From positions 4,340,001 to 4,404,000 of the forward strand of contig OX596334.1 in assembly GCA_951394405.1 (NCBI GenBank): DNA of 64,000 nucleotides. Reading direction: 5' to 3'. A program made the position numbers and the translations under genes. Of the stretch, positions 12,512-23,006 are shown one piece after another. Under the pieces are notes generated by a model, which did not search any database, was not told where the DNA came from, and saw only the letters and a list, made by a program, of their open reading frames with translations. Origin of the DNA: Coprinellus micaceus (taxonomy: Eukaryota > Basidiomycota > Agaricomycetes > Agaricales > Psathyrellaceae). Each line of letters begins with the position of its first letter. Position 1 is the first letter of the stretch.

Positions 12512-13560
12512 GGCGTGTACAACACCGGAATCTATGCTCTTTTGTGATGTCGCAATTTCCAATGTCGTTTGTATTAGTATGTACTATGCAACTCCTTCAA
12601 TTTTGATCATGTTTTCTCGATCCGTGCGGCCTTGCTCATCATACCTCATGGTTGGTGGTGGCACACTTTCACAACGGCGCACTGCGCTGCTCCTGTCTCG
12701 AACCCACCATCAACGCATCAATTCCTGCTTTAGTCAACTCGTCGAACTTGAAGCGTGTAATGTGGCCGCGTCACACCTGCCCTTCATCATCGTGCCCATT
12801 GCCCAATCCTCGCAAGCGCCTTACGATCTCATACGCAGACTCCATCATCAGGTCCAATTCGCGGTTCGCGCCCCGTAGTATATGTCGTGTACCAGGACTT
12901 GGAAGTGAGTGCCTCGAGACCCCATGCCAGCGCCCCACCTCACAACACCAGTAATCTATTCCTACGAGAATATCGAGATGAAGTCGCAACGCGGTTATCT
13001 CGTTGGGTGCAGGACATTCCAGTTCGCCACAAGTTGGCCTTGAATATGTCCCGGCTTCAAGCTTCTCTCGTTCACCCTCAGCTTGATCGTTCATACTCGG
13101 TTCAAGTTCATGACGGCGTCCGTAACCTTCAAGTTGGCTGCAAATTTGACAGGCTAGGGCTGCCATGGCAATTATATTGCGTTGTCGCTACGACGGCGCT
13201 CTCGGATGTCAGGGGTCTATGGCGAACGTCGACCTACGGTCTCGGGACCGGGGCCGACAGATGGGTGTCGCGACGGTGTAGCCCACAAACGCCCGTCCCG
13301 GGTTCCCCTTAATGGAACAATTTCGAAGCCTGTCGACAACAAGCGATTCGCCTCTAGGCGAGCTCTATATTCGGCTTCACAGGACCCTGGATTAATTTAT
13401 CTGAGGCGATGCTTACCCCCGAAGTACTAGGCCTTGGCTGCTACGCCTGACCAGTATATAAACGCTGACCCAAGGTGTTGAGGTCATCTCGCAGACCGTC
13501 CTCACCCCAGGCCCTCTATTCCTAACTCGACTACCTCACCACAGCAGCGACGACTGCGCC
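12512..13560. other. Intergenic between convergent context and DUF6698-type gene
   Basis: No supported gene. Overlapping open frames at 12771-13312 on both strands have no motif and no splice support. The last 110 bases hold the promoter of the next gene. Confidence 0.4.
13454..13463 (+). promoter_or_regulatory. TATA-box-like element of the DUF6698-type gene
   Basis: Sequence GTATATAAAC lies about 100 bases upstream of the ATG at 13561, a usual distance for a fungal TATA box with a short leader. Based on sequence and spacing only. Confidence 0.5.
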
Positions 13561-15275
13561 ATGGCCAACTCATCCCAGGACAAAGAGAACCGTCCTCCCG
13601 CGCCTTCTACTGCTATGCGGACAGGCACAGCCTTGAAAAGGCGAGCCACCGACGATGAACCGGAGTACTCGAGAGGGAGAAAACGCCTGTGAGTTCTCAC
13701 CTCAATCGCGAACACTAAATCGATAGTAACATATACGACTCGTTTTTCCATTCATACTAGTAGTAACCAAGGGACAGACCCCCTGGTCCATTACGGTCGT
13801 CATTTCGGACGGGCCATTCGCGCGTTCTGTAGAGTCCATACCCTCATCACCAATGGCATAAACAGGACAATGCAGATAGAACTCGACCGTCTCAGCCTAC
13901 CTGAACTAGACTCTGCGTACGTCGAGCGTGATTCTTTCTCCGTTGTATCATGCTCATTTCAGCATTCTTACCGCCACCTACATCTCTAGGGAGAAAGCTG
14001 AGCACGATGTCTATCAGCGACTTCTTGCCCTGGTCCCCAACCTGGAGGAAAGGCTGAATACCGGGTCGAACGATGAGCTGATATATATCGCGGACATGGT
14101 AAGTGACTTGCCCTTGTCCGTTTTAAGATTCTACTAACCAACGATGCCCATGAACCCGTCTTAGATCTCAAAAGGATCATCTAGCGCCAGATCGGGCGAC
14201 ACGCGGACAATCAAGTCTGCCATCGTCGATTGGATCACCCCTCCTAACGGTATCTTGAGCCCTCCCCTAATCCGAAACGTCAAGACTGGTCGCGGATTCC
14301 ATCACCCACGCACAGGGGAACTCCTCTGTCCGTGTAACCTTGACTGGAACGACCCTAAGTACGCTGGTTCATTAGGTTTAAAACCCCTCACAATACTGAC
14401 GTGACTGGGATCCCACTTTGACCTGCTTCCTTCATTAGGATCCGACGCGACTTATCCAGTGGGGCACTTAAACCCTCCGGAGACTTATGGCCGCGATTCC
14501 TGTATCGGGGTTATGTGTACAATGCCGAAGACCCTTGGGAGGGACTTCTCCGTAGTTCTCTCCTAGTTTCAGTGCGTCAACTGTTCTCTTCTTCACATCG
14601 CGCTCGACTGCTTATGTGCTACGCCTTTCCTTTCCCAGGCATTCAAACATGTCTTCACGTCTCCTAGCTCCGCTATGTCAGACGAACAATCTCCAGATTC
14701 GTCGCGGTGTACAAAGTCTTCCAACACCCGTATTCATGGAATGAAATATGTGACGATACCGTCTTTGGCCTATATTGCCACCCAGGTGAGACATACCATC
14801 TATATCTAATGATCGAGAACATGCTCAAACACGATTCCCTGGGGTTTCAAGGTTCAATTTGCGTTGAGCTCAACACAGACATTTTCCCGTACCGACACTA
14901 TAACCGATTCTGAGTTCTTCTACTTCCTCATCATCGACTTACTGGACGATCCCGAAGAACAGGAAGAGGTTACTTCTCTACTAAGATGGTGGAATCAGTG
15001 AGTCAATCTACGAGGCTCCTTCTTCCTTCGCCCCAGTTAATGGGTCGATATACCTTCCTAGGCAAATATTCCCCACTTATATCAACGAAAACCGCGCTAT
15101 CCACAAAGACTGCGTTCTCTCCAAGATCAAAGAACGTCGTCGCCTGCTGCGAGATCCGGCTTACATCGAACAGCAGTGCTCGGCCTCTGCCAGTGCTGAT
15201 GCCAGCTCTTCATCGGCGGCTATTTCTCAACCTGAAGCGACGGGGTCGTCTTCCGCCGCCACCGAGGCAAGTTAA
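13561..15275 (+). CDS. DUF6698-type basidiomycete protein, 8 exons
   Basis: Exons 13561-13688, 13761-13916, 13963-14098, 14165-14358, 14439-14571, 14639-14785, 14852-14997 and 15062-15275 give 1254 bases (417 aa). Seven GT-AG introns of 46-80 bases join with matching phase. The second acceptor could also be 13763, three bases on, changing one residue. The N-terminus is short and basic (MANSSQDKENRPP...). The core carries the hallmarks I associate with DUF6698: DPLVHYGRHFGRAIRAF, FKHVFTSPSSA, SSNTRIHGMKYVTI, AYIATQVQFALSS, TDTITDSEFFYF and LLRWWNQ. The C-terminus is a Ser/Ala-rich tail. The family is common in agaricomycetes and its function is unknown. No obvious damage; the gene looks intact. 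Family name is from memory of motifs. Confidence 0.85.
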
Positions 15276-16779
15276 CGGGCTTCGCAAGTGGCAGAATGAT
15301 AGTATTCAACTTTCGTCCATACCTTAAACCCTCTCTCGAATTTAATTCTACGCAATACCTTGACGAGCATTCACCTCTACAAGTACAATTTCATTCGTCG
15401 CTTTAATACATCCCATTCACCTGAGCTGTTGCCTATCGATTTCAAGGGTGAGGGTACCAGACTGAGTTGGCGAATTGGATATAAGGTTCGAAGAGAAATA
15501 ACGTCAGAAAATCACCCAATCGGAGACTCGGAAGCACCCCATGGATCCTAATGTGGTAAGTTTGTACGGGTATAACTGTGACTCGATACGGTTCCCGGAA
15601 CGCTCCAGCACCCAACTTGAATGACCAGAGTGACCCACACCCCGCGAAGGTAACATTACAGGCACATAAAGACGACCGACCGCCTGTCCGTCGGGCTCGT
15701 ACCGAACCGCCGCTGCGAAGGTTATCAAGGAGGTTATGTCAGTTATCATGGAAACTCTCCGTACCGCTATCCGCTAGCAGTTCCACTGATTTGGGAACAC
15801 CGGAGGATGATCTACTACAAACTACTTGGTGACGGTCTCCGTCGTACGACCGGAGCCATGGCGACGATGGACCGGAGATGACTCTCAGCAGCTTGTAGAC
15901 GCCTGTGGGCGCATGTTGACGCTCTTCCACAGTGTTTGACTCGGATCATCCTCATCAAGTCGACCAGAAAGTGATAGTTCCAGGCAATATCCTTCACAAG
16001 AAGGCTCGGGGTACATTGATATGGGATGCGTTGCTTCAAGCAAGAATCTAGACGCTTTTCCGAGTGATATTCCCCTTGAGGTAGCTGTCGAAAGTAAGTA
16101 CTCTGTTGCGATGCTGTTTATTTCGCGTCCGAGGAGCAACTCCGCTGACCATACGTCGCCGTGATCGTCGGTCGCGAGACCGTAATGGAACGTTTCCTGC
16201 ACGCCTTCGATTCCGGAGTGATTCCAATTGAACCCTGGACCATACTACAGGCTTTACAGACTACATGGCCATTTCAATCTCGCACATCGTTTCCCATTAC
16301 ACAACCCACCACACTAATTTTGAAGTTTGAAAGGCCAATGGTGGCACGGAGGAGGCCCGGCCCATCGGGATATCGCATCAAAGCCCCACGGCCACCTGTC
16401 GTAACTTCAGCGTTTGGCCCTAACCCTGAACCACTTTATCATGTCCAACCACCACCGTTGCCAGTGAAAAGCGGTTTATCATGTCCAGGTCACCACCCGA
16501 ATGTGCCGGTACAGTAGCGAACATGGATGTTGGACCATGGCAACAACTCTGACGTTTTAGCGACAGTTCAAGTCACGACTGGGGGAGTCTTCTGGATGTT
16601 TCGGCGGGCGAGAGCCTCTTGGCAACGAAATCCGTCTAGCAAGCTGAGTATAAATATCGAGGAGATATTTCCTGCTCTCATTCACCCACTCCCTTCAACT
16701 CCATCACCAGCCAAGTCAGCATTCACCCGGCCCATTCCCATCGCCGATCGAAGTCCAACTTCAGCCCTCTGCCCACACC
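15276..16779. other. Intergenic, possible gene relic
   Basis: An ATG near 15540 (MDPNV) followed by GTAAGT and an acceptor at about 15610 opens PNLNDQSDPHPAKVTLQ, but the frame then ends and a neighbouring frame (AAKVIKEVMSVIMETL near 15715) looks more protein-like. This may be a frameshifted relic. I do not claim a gene. Confidence 0.3.
16649..16656 (+). promoter_or_regulatory. TATA-box-like element
   Basis: TATAAATA about 125 bases upstream of the ATG at 16780. Inference from sequence and distance. Confidence 0.45.
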
Positions 16780-18275
16780 ATGACGTCTACGGCTACACCA
16801 GAGAGCTTCAATCTCGAAGAACCCCGAATGCAGACCCCGGATATCCGGATCCTACTGTCTCACTTTCTCCGGCAAATCGAGGCCGCTCACGTCCGGACAC
16901 AGACCCAGAAGCCAAAGCCCCTCCACTACGATTTCGAGACTGGGGGGCTTACTGTGTTCTTCTGGTGAGTGCAAGGTTTAGTCTCCATAGGCGTTCCTGA
17001 CCCCCCATCCTCTCGTCTCCTCCTATTGAAAACAGGCCGTCCGAACCCAATCCAGACAGCAAATCTGAATTGGACAGAATAAAGCGTGTCGCCCCGAGCG
17101 AGCTGGAGCGCCACAGATGCACCCACAACTTCCGCGCTCCATGTTGCCTCTGCGCCTTCATTGATGGAAGCGACTATACGGAGGCCCAGATTGCCATCGT
17201 CGAAGTCCTGACCAGAGACGAGGATCGCAATCGTTGTCTTCTGAATGGAGAGATCGTCGCTCAGTGTGCCAAGCAGCGGTGTGGATACATTCGTATGTCA
17301 TTTCTCGGTCTCTCTGATTTGAAGATTGGCTTAAGAGCTCTGCCCTCTTCTAGTCTGCCTTGAGCGATTTTATTTACTCAGCGATTTGCCAGTACAGCGG
17401 TATGCAACACGAGGTAAGCACTCTCCAGCAGTCGAATCCTGGATCCCTCTTAACCGAATTACTTCAATTTCTACGTTTTCAGCGACGCCTCTGCCCGTTC
17501 AAGATCTGGTTTATATTTCGGATGTCGAGAAATCGTTTCGTCGGGGAGAGGGACTATTCCAGGTCATGCCTGACGTCGTACTACGGGGAAATCGACAAGG
17601 TGCGGTCTTCTCATGCCTCAACATTCCCCTGTTCTCATTCATTCATCAGGTCTAGACAAAGTCGACCCTATCCAAATGAAAGACATACGGGCTCGCCTGT
17701 GGGCGGACCTTATGCAAGGCATGGCGGAGGATTGTTTCTGGGCGACGTTCGTCCAGTGCATGCAATGCAATAAAGTCGCTTTCCGAGAGCACTATGCCGT
17801 CAATCATCAATGCTCCACAGGTTCCGGGCGAAAGGGACACGCGCGGGCTAACGAGCGCCATCACCCCTACAACCACGGCGCGGCTTCCCGACCTCGCATT
17901 CTCGCCAGAACGGAAACTCTTCTCGTCGACCAGCCAGAGCTCCAGACGATGCGACCTCGTATTCTCGCCAGAACGGAAACTCTCCTCGGCGACCAGCCAG
18001 AGCTCCAGACAATGCGCTCAATGCCCACTCGCCCCCGAGCCTCGACCCCCGAAAGCGCCTACAACTACGACCCCGATGATGTCTCCATCTCCAGCAGTGA
18101 TGGCTTCGAGACAGCCCGGGAGGACGAGGATGACTTTGGCTCTGATGGCCAGGTGGAACCAGGATCTGGTGGGAGCTCTGTTGTGTTATGGTGGCAACAT
18201 GAGATACCTGATCTATCCTCCGACGACACTCTCCCCGACGTACTGACGATATTGAGACAGAGTTCCAGTGCCTGA
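16780..18275 (+). CDS. Cys/His-containing hypothetical protein with acidic C-terminus, 5 exons
   Basis: Exons 16780-16964, 17036-17292, 17354-17413, 17483-17599 and 17650-18275 give 1245 bases (414 aa). Introns of 50-71 bases, all GT-AG, phases 2, 1, 1, 1. The middle holds regularly spaced Cys/His residues: HRCTHNFRAPCCLCAF, then AQCAKQRCGYI leading into LCLERFYLLSDLPVQRYATR. A second group, VQCMQCNKVAFREHYAVNHQ, is followed by Cys. This pattern suggests metal binding and resembles lineage-specific basidiomycete proteins that I cannot name. After about residue 285 comes an exact-length tandem duplication of 21 residues, then an acidic Ser/Asp/Glu-rich tail (REDEDDFGSDG). The metal-binding role is inference. 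Model intact. Confidence 0.75.
17889..18014 (+). repeat. 63-base in-frame tandem duplication inside the Cys/His gene
   Basis: Two adjacent 63-base copies differ at only a handful of positions and encode 21-residue units PRILARTETLL-V/G-DQPELQTMR. It lies between the Cys/His region and the acidic tail. Confidence 0.85.
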
Positions 18276-19884
18276 ACTTGACGGGGAACATTAGAACCAG
18301 TACCCATCTTAGATTGATCTAGTAGAGTCCCAGTACCCCCATGTATTTGCTTTCACTTCTACCTTAGGCCCCCAAAGATAATCATTTTCTGTCCTTGAAC
18401 CGTATACCGAGGTTTATTTGAGGGACATAGAGCAACACCCTCTACAGTAAGACCAGACCCTTGAACTTAACATCCTCTCGTACAGCGCCAATCAACTCCA
18501 CCGTGACGGTGGGCGATTTATGACGCAAGCGCCGTCTAGTTCAACCGATCCACTATCAGGTGAGAAAAAGAATGAAACTCCGATTAAATCCTGTAACATA
18601 AGCTGAGCCCGCACCTGCTATGACTTCTTGTGACTTCCACTTTCCCCCCAAGACGGTCTCGAGTTCGGCATCAACAGTTTGTCGCCTCAATCATGGTTAA
18701 TTTGTCGGGTATAATGTGAGTCCTCCTTCCGCTGCTCCGTGCATGAGAACTCATTGAAATGTCCGCCCTCAAGTTCTCGCTCTGTGTGCAACGTGGCTGC
18801 GCATGGCTGTATGTTTCTTCGTCGTGGTGCGCCTATCCTACCCTTTCCTCATCCAACCGAACCTAACCACTGTAGGCTCTTCCGTGTAGCCTATTGGTGG
18901 TTTGCTGTCTGAGATACATGTATAGGCTCTTTCGAGCACCCGACGACGCTGGCCTCTTCCCACTATTAACTCCATGTCCCGTCGCCCTACTCCCCTCCTC
19001 TAGTATCCGTGCCGGCAGATCATGCATTTACTGTACTTTGTGGGGTAAATTAGCTGGGCCAATCTTCGCTTTGCAGACCATCGCTGACGCGCTTCTCCTC
19101 AGCGTAGCTTGGCATTTGCAAACTTGCCGCCTACCACCCATCTGCTCTCTTGCTCCTTCACCCTGTTCACAAATTCATCTCACCCGCCTGGTTCGCCCAA
19201 GTGCGCTCCGCTGGCCGACCTCTGCTGGACAAGCATAAGCATCGACGATCAGGGGAATGATGAGGTTGACCTTGCCGCACCCGCTCTCTTCGTGAGTGAT
19301 GTACCTTGTGTCCTCCCCTCTCTTTTCTGACTCTTGTTTGTACCCATCCGTTCAAGAGAGCGGGAGGCCCATTTGCATGCAGCGCGTCCAACTGAGTGGA
19401 TGACGCACGATAAGGACCGCGACAGTTACGCCTGCCTGAACACAACTCTCGTGTCTTTCTTCTGGTTCTTTGACTGGCTATCTGCTCGATGACCAACTCG
19501 GCAGGTCCTGTGTCTCGGGCCCGTCAAATGAGCACCGCACACAAGACCCTGGTCTCCACCTCAAAAGGTCTGCTCCACATCTCTGCCCCCCTCAATGTAC
19601 ACTGACCTACCACCTGTTAGGCAAGTGGTCACCCTTGTAACACAGCCCTTAACACAGCCCTGATGTCCTACTAGCCACACCGTTGCATATGTATACCTAC
19701 GCATCGCATCATCCCATGACGGAGGTTGGACCGATGATGGACTCCGGGTCAAGATGGACGCGATCGACGTGAGCAAATACTGTTTCTTCGATATACGGTC
19801 TACTTGTATATCATACGCAATAACATTCCTTTGCTTGCCTGCGCTTCTCCGAACCACTCCTCTCCTCTGCGCTCCCACGACACT
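18276..19884. other. Intergenic, no supported gene
   Basis: Hydrophobic open frames near 18900-19240 (plus) have no start context, motif or splice support. Nothing recognisable. Confidence 0.4.
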
Positions 19885-20201
19885 TAGTGATAACCAAGGA
19901 TAAGGATATCCTTGAGGATAAAGGATAAAATCCGTCGAGGATAGGATACGGATTGACATTCCCCTATCCGTGAGATTCAAAACGAGCCCAAAATTGTCCA
20001 AAACGGACCAGAACTGGTGCAGATAGCATTGATTTCGTTAAATATGATGTTTTTGAACATATTTCCATCAGTTCTTGCCCGATTTGGGCGTTCTTGGGCT
20101 CGTTTTGATCGGATAAATCCGCCGGATACGGATAGGATAAGGCCACGGATAGGATACGGATTGCCACTTTCGTATCCGTGGATTATCCTTGGTGATCACT
20201 A
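19885..20201. mobile_element. hAT-type MITE (non-autonomous foldback element)
   Basis: A 317-base element with terminal inverted repeats TAGTGAT-A/C-ACCAAGGATAA (19 bases, one mismatch). It is flanked by a perfect 8-base direct repeat ACGACACT at 19877-19884 and 20202-20209. Internally, further inverted pairs exist, such as AAACGAGCCCAA near 19980 against TTGGGCTCGTTT near 20095, so the whole element can fold. The 8-base duplication and TAGTG termini are established hAT superfamily features. No transposase coding is present. Confidence 0.9.
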
Positions 20202-20735
20202 ACGACACTGGTTGACCCCGTATCATGTGGTGGTATGGCATGGTAATACTGACCTCGTCCAGGTAACTGGTTGTTCCCATGATATCGAATACGGCGCCTC
20301 GTCGAGCATATCTCAGCGGTGTACTTCATTATTGCCCCGAGAGGTGCATCGGAAAGAGACTTCATTTCGGGGTGACATCCGCGCGAGCGAATGCTGGTGC
20401 CCTGTTTGTCTGTGCCCCAACGTACGGCAGGCATGCGGGTATGTTATTCTGCCAAAACGACACAGCATGCATACATGTTTCGAGGTTCCGTCTACCTATA
20501 TGACGATGAACTCGCGTAATGGCGGATCCATTTTCGGAAGTTTCTTTCCGATGGGACCGCCATGACATGTAGAAGTGTGTCTGCCTCGTACGGTGGATTC
20601 GCGCCAGCGCGGTGGTCATCTCAACCCCCTTGAAGCAAGTCTAGGACCGTTCGGTGAAGGTGAGCAACCGGTCGCGGCGCGGGTTTGGCCACTGGCAGAC
20701 ATTGCTTTTTGGGGGTGGGGCCAATCCCCTTATAA
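20202..20735. other. Spacer between two foldback elements
   Basis: A short plus-strand frame (…CPVCLCPNVRQACGYVIL…, about 20380-20565) is Cys-rich but isolated. It has no start or splice partner, so it is not called as a gene. Confidence 0.3.
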
Positions 20736-21104
20736 GGCCCTGTTCGCACTGCAAGAATGGCCCAATGTACCCGGTGGATACACACTGGCGAAATCGTGTT
20801 AGACGGTTTGTTTTTCCCCATCACTCCTTTGTTCTCCTTTGTTACATTGGGGGAAAACAAACTGTCTGCTAACGTGTCTCCACGGTGTTGTGAGTGGAGA
20901 AATTGGCCCTTTCTTGCAGTGTCGGAAGCTACGCCCCGCTCCGCTACGCCTCTCATTTTGGCTGGGAAAAGCAGCGGATGTCCGCTCGCCCTTGAAATTT
21001 CAGCCGCTCGAGAGGGCGTGGGAGTACGCTCCTGGGTGCATCAGCGTGGAGAAGCGTGGCGTACCGGAGCGTAGCGAGGCGTGGCGTAGCTTCCGAACAG
21101 GGCC
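20736..21104. mobile_element. Composite foldback/MITE-like element
   Basis: Outer inverted repeat GGCCCTGTTCG (20736-20746) against CGAACAGGGCC (21094-21104). The left half is a palindrome: CACTGCAAGAATGGCCCA pairs with TTGGCCCTTTCTTGCAGTG near 20899-20917, and GTTTGTTTTTCCCC pairs with GGGGGAAAACAAAC around a short loop. The right half is a second palindrome built on CGGAAGCTACGCC and its complement. So two foldback elements sharing the same outer end look fused or nested. The base triplets next to the ends are TAA and AAA, which could be a decayed TWA target site as used by PIF/Harbinger elements; that class is inference. Confidence 0.65.
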
Positions 21105-22363
21105 AAAGAATCCGTGCAAACTTTGTTTTTCTTCGAATAACACGCCAAAAAGGGTTGACCGTACTATTTTGTCCGGTCAGGAAAGTAGCCTGACTTCGCG
21201 ATTTGTTGTAAGGACAATATCAGAGCTGTAATATGTATCAGAATGATACGTATTACAGGTCTGCTGTTGGCCCTACCACCCGAAAACCCACAGCTTTCGG
21301 ACCTTGAATCACTACGGCCCACCATCCTGCCCTTTCGGAGCGTAACTCCCCGAATAATCGTCACCAGCAGTCCGCCATGGCCATGGACAATACCCCTGGG
21401 AGGCAACCTTCTGAGCGCTGAGCAGCCTGGTTATACCACTGTCGTCCGCACGAGGCTTATAGAATGTGTCATTTATCACACCACGTGCTGCTGTCCAGAT
21501 CCTTGAGAGCCTGATCGGACCTTGCCCAACACGAATTGCGGTCGATAACTTGAAGGCGTCTTCGTAAAGCGGCATTGTTGTGCCCAACCACCGTAAAATA
21601 CCTGCCACATGAGGCGCCTCGGTCATTCGGTCGGGTTTACTCGTGGATGACTTTCTGCCGGACACCCTCACCCGACACAGAATCAATCCGCGTTCGGCTG
21701 CAGTGTGCGGCAACGCTGGAGACAGCAGGTGTGCGTTCCCTCCTTCTCTGGCCCTTCGCATCCACAATTAACAGCTTTGGTTCCGTGATACTCCTCCACC
21801 TCTCTCGCTTCTTTCTCCCTCCTCCCTCCCTCTGGTTGTGCAGGGACCGGAGGATGGGCTAGCGACATACCGCTTGGGCTGGTGAGTCTCAGCGTCCCAA
21901 GGCCATCCTACGCATGCATTCACGACAACCGTCGGTGAGGTGGAGGGGGTTTGGTACCTGTTGGAGGCACGCCACCCACTCCTCCGGCCAATCCTGAAGC
22001 ACTAGCGCTGTAATGTATGTATGTATGTATAAGTTTCTAAGGTCGGGCGTCTCTGATGCCGAACCCCCTCATCAGCCTACGCGAAGAACCCTGCTAACTT
22101 CCGTAACTTCCGGCTGACTCGGAACCAGCTGGTGCGTTGGTCTTGGGTGATCGGTCGGTAGCCCAGCCGTCCAGCCGCTGACGTCACGCATAACAACCGA
22201 GCTACCTTCAAGCCACAAGGTATATCATCGCTGATATGGCCTTATCAGACCGAATATCAGTCTGATATACATGACAGCGATTACATCTATGATATGGCTA
22301 TATATGACCTTATCTACGGGGCGGGAAAATTGTGATGTTCATCACTGTTCGACGGTCGTAGAG
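21105..22363. other. Intergenic, left border of the NLR array
   Basis: No gene supported. Contains a TGTA microsatellite and an AT-rich dyad. Sequence shared with the third NLR unit begins at about 22364. Confidence 0.4.
22012..22031. repeat. (TGTA)n microsatellite
   Basis: Four to five tandem TGTA units. Confidence 0.85.
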
Positions 22364-23006
22364 CACTGGCGCGTCTACGAGGAGGGGGATAATTGAGCAG
22401 ACACTTCGGGCCGTGGATGGTCATTAAAGGAGAGACGTACCTGTTCATTACATTCCCAATACACGATACGAGGGAGCGGCATACGCATTCCCCGTCGAGT
22501 GCTGCCAGAGGATGAGGAGGCGAGGGCTAAAGCAGCGTTGACTTAACGGGCAATGCGACGGTGCTCAAGGTCCGTCTCCAAGGCTGATCATGAGAGGTTT
22601 CGCATCCGAAGCACGCAGTAAGCCCTGGGGGAGAAGCTTTGAGGACGGTATGCAGGTAAGAGGGTTGTAAGAGGGGGTTGGGCCGTTGTGTTGGACTTAG
22701 CTTCCTGGGTCTATGCCCGGCATCCTGGAGCATGATGATGGTAGGCAGAGCAGCCGGTTGAAAGGTAGCCTCAGCCGCTGAGCAAAGAGAAGAGAGGATC
22801 TCGCTGGTCCCGTTCATCGCGGTCGTGGTATGACGCCCTTTGGGTCAGGGGTACTTCCTTATTGAGCGCCGGCAAATGCCGACCGACTGTCCCACGAACC
22901 GATCCCAGATGGAACTGGGGTTCGAGTGCTTAAGCGCCGACCCTTTCGTCCTCCCTCTCGATTCCATGCCACATCGAGTGCCCTGATGTCCAACTAGACG
23001 AGGAAA
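22364..23006 (+). repeat. NLR-unit upstream region, copy 1
   Basis: Segmentally duplicated with about 52390-53081. Shared landmarks include GTAGAGCACTGGC, GATAATTGAGC, AGAGGATGA, AAAGCAGCGTTG and TTAAGCGCCGACC shortly before the NLR start. It probably holds the promoter of the first NLR gene. Divergence is considerable, so the duplication is not recent. Confidence 0.65.
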
